A DNA stretch of 5,487 bases, taken from the NCBI GenBank assembly GCA_003560455.1, contig PWIL01000071.1, positions 1 through 5,487 on the forward strand. The letters are read 5' to 3'. A program made the translations under genes and the position numbers. Positions 1 through 5,487 of the stretch are shown piece after piece. The notes below the pieces were generated by a model. It saw nothing but the letters and a program-made list of their open reading frames with translations, was not told the origin of the DNA and searched no databases. Position 1 is the first letter of the stretch; each line of letters opens with the position of its first letter. Source of the DNA: Mollicutes bacterium (lineage in GTDB: Bacteria; Bacillota_I; Bacilli_A; RF39; UBA660).

Positions 1-407
1 ATACGATCTGTATATGCCCTTATCATATAATTTCCATCAGGAATATTCTCCTCAATGAGAAATTCACCATAAAAACTACCTGCATCAGGCTGTGCAATAA
101 GGCTTTTTACCAATTCCCCCTGTATATCCCAAAGTTCAACATAAACATTTGCCGAAGATGCATCAGGTTGATTGGTTATTCCGTCTACCAGATATCCCTT
201 GAACCAAATGGTTTCGCCGGCAAAATACTCCAAATTGTCTAAATGCATGAATATTTTTTGGGGAGCGTTAGCTGTGGCATGCTTACTTAGCGATTCAATT
301 GGTTTATCCCCATTATTTTCATAAAAAAAACTATGAGCACTTAATAATCCGGGAGCTATTAAACCCATGAAAACGACTGCGTGAAGAAATCTTTGAATAC
401 CTTCCAT
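1..407 (-). CDS. Exported MG2 (macroglobulin-like) domain protein, N-terminal part; gene runs off the left edge
   Basis: I translated this open frame by hand: 135 complete codons from ATG at 407-405, with no stop before position 1, so only the N-terminus is present. An in-frame TAA at 416-414 lies three codons upstream, so no longer start is possible. Residues 1-24 look like a Sec signal peptide: a hydrophobic stretch from residue 10 to 22, with likely cleavage after Leu-Ser-Ala at 24. Residues 50-75 carry QKIFMHLDNLEYFAGETIWF and then KGYLVD. This resembles the 'HTDRxxYxxGExIWFKAYL' signature at the start of MG2-type domains in large exported Bacteroidota proteins. The domain continues with VYVELWD (88-94) and ends with the typical GNYMIRAYTD (125-134). 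In the family such proteins are usually several hundred residues long, often with a later carboxypeptidase-regulatory-like or TonB plug-like domain; that part cannot be seen here. Function is unknown. The family call is by motif recall, without a database search. Confidence 0.8.
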   Translation of the reverse strand, partial: MEGIQRFLHAVVFMGLIAPGLLSAHSFFYENNGDKPIESLSKHATANAPQKIFMHLDNLEYFAGETIWFKGYLVDGITNQPDASSANVYVELWDIQGELVKSLIAQPDAGSFYGEFLIEENIPDGNYMIRAYTDR

Positions 408-448
408 CTTAGCTTAAATTTAGATTTTGTAAAAATCAGATATAAAGT

Positions 449-456
449 CAAATATA
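449..456 (-). promoter_or_regulatory. Probable Bacteroidota-type -7 promoter element for the MG2-type gene
   Basis: Read on the minus strand, positions 456-449 are TATATTTG, a full match to the TAnnTTTG -7 element known for the primary sigma factor of Bacteroidota. It lies 41 bases upstream of the ATG at 407, which would give a 5' leader of roughly 35 bases. The -33 element is weak: the consensus TTTG is absent at the expected distance, and the best candidate is TTTC at 482-479 with a 22-base spacer. The position between the susD terminator and the next start codon supports the call. AT-rich DNA produces such matches by chance fairly often. Confidence 0.5.
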
Positions 457-515
457 AAGGTTTTATTTAATGGTCTTTGAAAAATGTTACTAAAAAGTAT
501 TAGATAAATTCGTTA

Positions 516-559
516 CTATAAAAAAGAAAATCGGGCTGCATTAATTGCAGCCCGATTTT
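516..559 (-). terminator. Rho-independent terminator after the susC-susD pair
   Basis: Positions 527-540 and 546-559 form a perfect 14-bp inverted repeat around a 5-base loop (541-545). The core is TCGGGCTGCA paired with TGCAGCCCGA, flanked by four A-T pairs. On the minus strand the stem runs into TTTTCTTTTTTA, a good U-tract. It starts 26 bases after the susD stop codon, so it should end the susC-susD transcript. The plus-strand reading also gives a T-run (556-561), so the hairpin could in principle work both ways, but no plus-strand gene arrives from the left. Confidence 0.93.
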
Positions 560-585
560 TTATAATCAGATTTTTGAAATAAAAA

Positions 586-2295
586 TTAATACCCCGGGTT
601 TTGCTGAGTAGCAAGTATCGGGTTGGCATTTATTTCAGATTGAGGAATGGGCCAGATAAACCTATGGTCATCGTAAGGAATTTGCTCTACTCCCAGCGGA
701 CCTTCATATGGGCCATCATTTAAGAAAACCGAATTTGGTACGTATGGAGGATCAAAATTCTGGGCAGCTTGCCAGTATGGATCCCATGGATCATAAGGGC
801 TGTCAGCCACATAAAATGCCTCCGGTGGTGGAACAGCTTGGGCAAGTTTAGCAGGAACACCATCAATGGGATGATGAGGGCAATGCTGAAGCCTGTGAAT
901 ATCGGGATAGCGAGAACCTTCCATAACAAGTTCGATTCTTCTTTCCAGAAGGATTGCTTCAAGTACATTAATAGCATCACTTCCAAAATCGGCGGCCAAA
1001 TCATAAGATTGTGCTGCAGGATCGGCAAGAGAGCGGTCTCTTACAATATTCAGGTAAGTAAGTGCATTTGGTGCATCCCCTTCGCGTGCATAAGCCTCGG
1101 CAAGGTTTAAAAGCACCTCAGGATAACGCATCATTGGCGAGAGATCGTCCATTTGCGTACCTCTTTTATACTTATCTGTAAGTATACGACCTGATATCCA
1201 CCTGACCATACGGTCGTCCTGTTCTAACGCACTGCTTCCGACTCTCCTTTTATCATCAGGTAACCATCCTTCATGACGCCAGATGATGGGGCTCATGGAA
1301 ACAAGGTTTCTCCGGTTGTACTGGGAGGCAAGAGCACCGTTAACACTGGGATAATTGGTTTCAGAACTTTCCATACCAAAAATATGCTCAGTGCTTCCAT
1401 ATGCACCTCCAACAAATGCATCCCATGGATTGGCATGCAAGGTGTAACTAGCTGCATAAGGTCCGGTGATGAACTTTAAACCTTCGGTAATTACTGCAGG
1501 CATATTCCACATGTGCTGATGAATGCGCAATTTATAGGCAGCGGCAGCTTCCTTGGTTCCTCTTGCCAAGCGTTGGTTACCTGAGCGTTCGGATTTTAAT
1601 GGTAGATTTTGCTCTGCAAAATTGAGGTCTTCCAATATCCATGCATAACATTCTGCTACACTATGTCTGCCCACATTATACCCTTCATCAACCGATGCAA
1701 CGGTAGTGAATGGAGTTTTATGATAAGGAACACCCATGTGTGAAGCATCAGGAGTATGCCTGTATGGACGTGCAAACATTTTCAGGAGTTCATGGTAAGC
1801 AGCGGCCCGCAAAAGTTTCGCCTCACCGGCATAAGAGTTTGCCAGTTCCTGGCTGATAATACCCTCTTCTGCAGCCTGCATTACACCCTCTACAACTATG
1901 TTAGAGCGATTTATTGCCCGATAAGTATCCGACCAATAGAACACATTATTAGCTGTAGTGGCATTATAAGTACCCTGATAGGTAAAGCCGTAAAAAGCAT
2001 ACCAATTCACTACATCTTCACCACGGTTGTCTCCCTGCTGTACAAATGCGGCACCGAAGGGGTAGCCACGATTACCTCCGTTAAAGTCACCAATCTGATA
2101 TGCATTATACATACCGTTAATAGTAAGAGAGATCAATTCTGGTGTAGTAAATGCAGATGCATCTGCCACCTGATTAAAGGGTTCAAGACCGATAATATCA
2201 TCCTCACTACAGGAGTTAAAAATCAGGCCCGAAAATAAAACCGGGATAAGAAATACTAACCCAATTTTCTTGATATATTTTTTCATATCTTTCAT
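586..2295 (-). CDS. SusD/RagB-family surface lipoprotein, nutrient-binding partner of the adjacent SusC-like transporter
   Basis: This complete 569-aa protein has the usual size of SusD-like outer-membrane lipoproteins, which cap a SusC barrel and capture the ligand at the cell surface. The N-terminus has a basic start, a hydrophobic stretch (11-26) and a lipobox ending FNSC, so Cys29 is the expected lipidated residue. SEDD follows at 30-33, an acidic tail like the export signals that place Bacteroidota lipoproteins on the outer surface. The helical (TPR-like) SusD core shows GEAKLLRAAAYHELLKMF (157-174). The C-terminal SusD_RagB part shows RYPEVLLNLAEAYAREGD (390-407), ERRIELVMEGSRYPDIHRL (451-469) and the closing IPQSEINANPILATQQNPGY (550-569). 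Residues 489-521 are unusually rich in Pro and aromatic residues. The start at 2295 is the first Met; Met4 (2286-2284) is an equally possible start. No Shine-Dalgarno sequence is visible, only an A-rich run. The gene begins 17 bases after the susC stop, which implies co-transcription. The substrate cannot be told from the sequence. Confidence 0.97.
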   Translation of the reverse strand: MKDMKKYIKKIGLVFLIPVLFSGLIFNSCSEDDIIGLEPFNQVADASAFTTPELISLTINGMYNAYQIGDFNGGNRGYPFGAAFVQQGDNRGEDVVNWYAFYGFTYQGTYNATTANNVFYWSDTYRAINRSNIVVEGVMQAAEEGIISQELANSYAGEAKLLRAAAYHELLKMFARPYRHTPDASHMGVPYHKTPFTTVASVDEGYNVGRHSVAECYAWILEDLNFAEQNLPLKSERSGNQRLARGTKEAAAAYKLRIHQHMWNMPAVITEGLKFITGPYAASYTLHANPWDAFVGGAYGSTEHIFGMESSETNYPSVNGALASQYNRRNLVSMSPIIWRHEGWLPDDKRRVGSSALEQDDRMVRWISGRILTDKYKRGTQMDDLSPMMRYPEVLLNLAEAYAREGDAPNALTYLNIVRDRSLADPAAQSYDLAADFGSDAINVLEAILLERRIELVMEGSRYPDIHRLQHCPHHPIDGVPAKLAQAVPPPEAFYVADSPYDPWDPYWQAAQNFDPPYVPNSVFLNDGPYEGPLGVEQIPYDDHRFIWPIPQSEINANPILATQQNPGY

Positions 2296-2312
2296 TTTTT
2301 TTGATTTAAAAT

Positions 2313-5300
2313 TTATAAACTAAGATTTAACCCAACAGTCAGGGTTCGTTGGCGTGGAGAAATGTTAAAGTCAACTCCTGCTGATTCCATTTCCGGGTCA
2401 ATACCTGTATAATCTGTAATCAGGAATAACTCTGACCCCTGAGCAAATACTCTGAGTCTTTCAATACCCATTCTGTTTGCAACATTTTGTGGTAAGGTAT
2501 ATCCAATTACCAGGTTTGAAAATCTTAGGAAATCACCTTTTTCAACAAACCTGCCACTGGTTTCATTTTGTCTGTTTATAAAGTTTGTGCGACCATGCCA
2601 CAATTTTGGTGTCCAGCCATCGCCCGGCTCTTCAGCACTTTGCCATCTGCCGAGCAACTCAGTACCATAATTAGTAAAGCTATTAGCTGTAAGATCGGCA
2701 CGGGTACGGTTCATTATGTAGTTTCCACCCTGAAAACGGAACATCGTGCTTAAATCAAACTGACCGTAACGAACCCTGGGACTAAATGACCCAAAATAGG
2801 TAGGTAATGATGGACCAAAATAGATTCTGTCATCACCAGTCAGCGTTGCTGCTTGAGATATATCATCAGGATTGCTGGGATCATAAACCCTGTAATTCTG
2901 TGAAGCTATATTTCCTTGCACCTGAGAACCATCAGCCTTGCGATAGATTGGATTACCATTGGCAGCATTTACACCTAAATAATCATAGCCATAGAGGGAG
3001 CGGATTGAATAACCTTCCTCAATACGCCAGTAAACCCCGGTAATAGGTTGATCTTCTACCAGACTTATAACCTCGTTCTGCATTAAAGTCAGGTTACCTT
3101 CAAGTGATACTGTAAGATCGTTGGTTCTGTATAATGTACTCGTGAGCGAAAACTCGTGTCCCCAGTTACGGATCTGACCAATATTACGACTGATGGAGTT
3201 ACCCGGTATACCAAAAGAAGGAGGAGTAGGCGCAGCCAGGATTAACCCGTCTTGATCATTTACAAAATAGTCATAAGTAAATTGGATACGACCATCCAAT
3301 AAAATAGCATCGATACCTACATCAAGCTTCTTGCTTGTTTCCCATCTTAGCTCATCGTTACCCATCTGAACGAAAGCAAGTCCGGTGTAGTCAGCATACC
3401 TTACACCACCGTAAAGGCCGGCATAGGGATAATTGCCGATGCTGGTATTACCCACCTGGGCATAAGAGGCTCTTATTTTTAGGTCTTCTATAAAAGTAAG
3501 ATTTTCCATGAATGATTCACGTGAAAGGGTCCAACCAACAGAACCTCCCGGGAAAACACCCCAGCGATTGACCTCCGGGAGTGAAGAAAGGCCATCATAT
3601 CTTACAGAACCCTGTACAAAAAATCTATCATCAAAGTTATAATTCAAACGGGCAGCATAAGAGATCAAACCATTTTGGGTCATACTACCTGTAGACAATT
3701 GTGTTCCATAGGTTCCACCAATTACATTATGACGGAAAAAAGTACTTGACATATCCGTACCACCCGCAAAGAAATAGTTGTAAGTCTGTTGCTGATACTC
3801 ATTAACCAGCGTAGCGGTTATACTGTGAACATCGGCAAAAGTTTCCATGTATGTCAATACATTGCTTATATTCCATCTTACATAATTGGTCTGGGTGTTA
3901 TAAATACGGCCGTTAACTGTTGCACCGTCACCATGTATAGGATTCCAGTAAAGTAACCCTTCCGTATTTGACATATCAACACCAAACTGTGTGCGGAAAT
4001 TCAGATTGGGAAGGATATTGGCCATGGCATGTACACTACCCAGGGTACGCATTAATTTTGATCTGTAAATGTTATTATCCAGAACATAAATAATATTAGG
4101 CAGGTTATCATCAATTGTTGTTGTATTTACCCCCGGACCTACCAATTGTCTGTTTATATTATCGATGTTATAACCCGTTGGGTCATCTTCATCATAAATA
4201 GGTGTGTTGGGTAATTGACGAATGGCAGAAAAAACTGCTCCTGAAAGAGAGTTCTCGCCTCTGTTAAGGTCGTTGTACTCTGAACGGGTTATTGAACTAT
4301 TTACGCCAAGAGTCAGCCAGTCATTGGCTTTTTGTTCGGCATTGCCACGGAATGTAAAACGTTCCATATCATTAACCATAAGAACACCTTCCTGTTTGCC
4401 ATAACCCATCGAGAAAAAGTAGTTGGTTTGGGCTGTAGCACCAGAAAGATTAATGTTGTGATCATGCTGGAATGCATTACGTAGCACAGCTCCTTGCCAG
4501 TCGGTATTAAGTCCGGAAGGTCTGGCGGGGCCTTCTGCACCGGCATTTACAAACATTTCATTTGCCAGTGTGATAAACTGACCCTCATTGGTCAGGCTGA
4601 ACAAATTTACAGGTTGAGCATAACCCGCCCAGTTGTTGTAATTCACTCTGAATTGACCTATCTGACCACGTTTTGTAGTAATCAGTATCACACCATTGGC
4701 AGCCCTTGAGCCATAAATAGCAGTAGCAGAACCATCCTTTAGGATCTCTATTGATTCGATATCGTTGGGGTTGATATCGCCAAGTGCATTCACCGTAGCA
4801 TAACCCCCAATATTACCAGTAAGCACAGGAACACCATCCACAACAATAAGCGGATAGGTACCTGATGTAACTGAACCGATACCCCTGATCCTGATTCTGG
4901 GTGCTTCACCAATTACACCTGAAGTACTGGAAACCTGCACACCAGATGAGCGTCCGGCAAGTTGAGTGTCGAAGCTGGGTGCTGCCAGTGAAGCAATTTC
5001 TTCACCTCTAACCTGAGAAATAGAACCGGTTACCTCTCTTTTTCTCTGTACACCATATCCAACCACTACAATTTCTTCCAATAAAGCAACATCTGATTCC
5101 ATTGCAACATTTACAATGGTTCGGTCACCGACAGTTACTCCCTGGGTTCTCATCCCTATGAAGGAAAAAACAAGTACCACTTCCGGATCGTCAGGAATTC
5201 TTAATTCATAACTACCATCTGAGTCGGCAATAGTGCCAATTACAGTACCTTGCACCATAACAGTAACACCCGGCAGGGTGGCTCCGGTGTCGGCATCGGT

Positions 5301-5390
5301 AACGGTACCCGTTACCCGTCTTTCCTGGGCATAAAGGCTATTGCCGAGCAAGCCCAGAATTACGAAAAAAATCAAACAAATTCTCTTCAT
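2313..5390 (-). CDS. SusC/RagA-family TonB-dependent outer-membrane transporter
   Basis: This complete 1025-aa protein has a typical SusC length. In the family it forms a 22-stranded outer-membrane barrel that imports oligosaccharides, peptides or similar ligands with TonB/ExbBD energy, working with a SusD lid. The signal peptide is residues 1-21, with likely cleavage after LYA before Gln22. Residues 25-100 form a carboxypeptidase-regulatory-like domain (VTGTVTDADTGATLPGVTV, then DSDGSYEL). A TonB-box-like segment follows: LEEIVVVGYG at 104-113. The plug domain spans about 117-242 and has IRIRGIGS (166-173), PLIVVDGVPV (180-189) and LKDGSATAIYGSRAANGV (217-234), the SusC family hallmark. The rest is the barrel, including FVEKGDFLRFSNLVIGYTLP (948-967) and TDYTGIDPE (992-1000) near the end. 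There is no STN domain between signal peptide and regulatory-like domain, so the protein does not look like a transducer to an anti-sigma factor. The chain ends in Leu, not the more common Phe. The ATG at 5390 directly precedes a good signal peptide. No frameshift is seen. Substrate unknown. Confidence 0.98.
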   Translation of the reverse strand: MKRICLIFFVILGLLGNSLYAQERRVTGTVTDADTGATLPGVTVMVQGTVIGTIADSDGSYELRIPDDPEVVLVFSFIGMRTQGVTVGDRTIVNVAMESDVALLEEIVVVGYGVQRKREVTGSISQVRGEEIASLAAPSFDTQLAGRSSGVQVSSTSGVIGEAPRIRIRGIGSVTSGTYPLIVVDGVPVLTGNIGGYATVNALGDINPNDIESIEILKDGSATAIYGSRAANGVILITTKRGQIGQFRVNYNNWAGYAQPVNLFSLTNEGQFITLANEMFVNAGAEGPARPSGLNTDWQGAVLRNAFQHDHNINLSGATAQTNYFFSMGYGKQEGVLMVNDMERFTFRGNAEQKANDWLTLGVNSSITRSEYNDLNRGENSLSGAVFSAIRQLPNTPIYDEDDPTGYNIDNINRQLVGPGVNTTTIDDNLPNIIYVLDNNIYRSKLMRTLGSVHAMANILPNLNFRTQFGVDMSNTEGLLYWNPIHGDGATVNGRIYNTQTNYVRWNISNVLTYMETFADVHSITATLVNEYQQQTYNYFFAGGTDMSSTFFRHNVIGGTYGTQLSTGSMTQNGLISYAARLNYNFDDRFFVQGSVRYDGLSSLPEVNRWGVFPGGSVGWTLSRESFMENLTFIEDLKIRASYAQVGNTSIGNYPYAGLYGGVRYADYTGLAFVQMGNDELRWETSKKLDVGIDAILLDGRIQFTYDYFVNDQDGLILAAPTPPSFGIPGNSISRNIGQIRNWGHEFSLTSTLYRTNDLTVSLEGNLTLMQNEVISLVEDQPITGVYWRIEEGYSIRSLYGYDYLGVNAANGNPIYRKADGSQVQGNIASQNYRVYDPSNPDDISQAATLTGDDRIYFGPSLPTYFGSFSPRVRYGQFDLSTMFRFQGGNYIMNRTRADLTANSFTNYGTELLGRWQSAEEPGDGWTPKLWHGRTNFINRQNETSGRFVEKGDFLRFSNLVIGYTLPQNVANRMGIERLRVFAQGSELFLITDYTGIDPEMESAGVDFNISPRQRTLTVGLNLSL

Positions 5391-5487
5391 GTTGTTTTTG
5401 TTTTTGTTAATAATTAAAATTGGTTTTTGGTTATATACACTTAAAGAGTAGTATAAAACGAATGTAAAATTATAAAAAAATGTGAAT
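5391..5487 (-). promoter_or_regulatory. AT-rich leader upstream of the susC-like gene; promoter not securely located
   Basis: These 97 bases form the 5' flank of the transporter gene up to the window edge. Just before the ATG the minus strand reads ACAAAAACAAAAACAAC, an A-rich segment with no Shine-Dalgarno sequence, as is common in Bacteroidota, where A-rich, unstructured leaders favour translation. The best -7-like match is TACATTCG (5466-5459), one base off the TAnnTTTG consensus. Its -33 partner would fall at or beyond the window edge, so it cannot be tested here. I see no stable hairpin, riboswitch-like structure or inverted repeat of the kind used for invertible promoters. Treating this stretch as the promoter/leader region rests mainly on its position. 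Confidence 0.4.

Noticed and set aside
431..575. Short repeat AATCAGAT at 434-441 and 564-571, flanking the terminator
   Set aside because: Eight bases of AT-rich sequence repeated within 150 bases is within chance expectation, and there is no sign of a mobile element or target-site duplication.
720..1028. 102-codon minus-strand open frame in another frame within susD
   Set aside because: It overlaps the intact SusD frame entirely. The SusD reading frame is continuous and carries all family motifs, so this is not a frameshifted fragment.
769..1110. 113-codon plus-strand open frame opposite the susD C-terminal region
   Set aside because: It is antisense to the conserved SusD C-terminal motifs, with no protein family resemblance and no promoter or ribosome-binding evidence.
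1756..2238. 160-codon plus-strand open frame opposite the 5' half of the susD-like gene
   Set aside because: It lies wholly antisense to a well-supported SusD protein. Its translation shows no recognisable domain, signal peptide or fitting start context, and is best explained as a shadow of the real frame.
4313..4546. 77-codon minus-strand open frame in another frame within susC
   Set aside because: It is an out-of-frame reading of the SusC barrel region, which is continuous in its own frame; no domain is recognised.
5459..5466. TACATTCG on the minus strand as the -7 element of the susC promoter
   Set aside because: It matches five of the six fixed bases of TAnnTTTG, but the partner -33 region falls at or beyond the window edge and the DNA is very AT-rich. 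I mention it in the leader entry but do not call it as a promoter.
5391..5487. Invertible promoter or riboswitch upstream of susC
   Set aside because: I looked for inverted repeats and stable stems in the 97 bases available and saw none. Elements further upstream are outside the window.

Overview
The window comes from a member of the Bacteroidota. Three features point there: an adjacent SusC-type and SusD-type pair (a combination essentially confined to this phylum), A-rich leaders without a Shine-Dalgarno sequence in front of the start codons, and a match to the phylum's TAnnTTTG -7 promoter element. The sequence does not fix the genus.

All genes are on the minus strand, so the window reads from right to left. 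Positions 5487-5391 are an AT-rich leader. Positions 5390-2313 hold a complete SusC-like TonB-dependent outer-membrane transporter of 1025 aa. After a 17-base gap, positions 2295-586 hold a complete SusD-like surface lipoprotein of 569 aa. A strong rho-independent terminator (about 516-559) follows the susD stop and closes this two-gene unit. Next comes a short AT-rich intergenic stretch with a good promoter match at 449-456. From 407 to the left edge lies the 5' part of a third gene, about 135 codons, for an exported protein with a macroglobulin-like (MG2-type) N-terminal domain. Its 3' part is outside the window.

The pair probably works as one outer-membrane import machine. The SusD lipoprotein sits on the cell surface as a lid that captures an oligomeric nutrient, and the SusC barrel imports it using TonB energy. 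No glycoside hydrolase, peptidase, sulfatase or regulator is visible, so the substrate cannot be named. The SusC protein has no N-terminal STN signalling domain, so it shows no direct link to an anti-sigma/ECF pathway. The third gene seems to be transcribed separately.

I found no clearly new biological system here. The items most worth a second look are the Pro/aromatic-rich segment near the SusD C-terminus, the truncated MG2-type gene downstream, and the compact terminator-plus-promoter boundary between the two transcription units.
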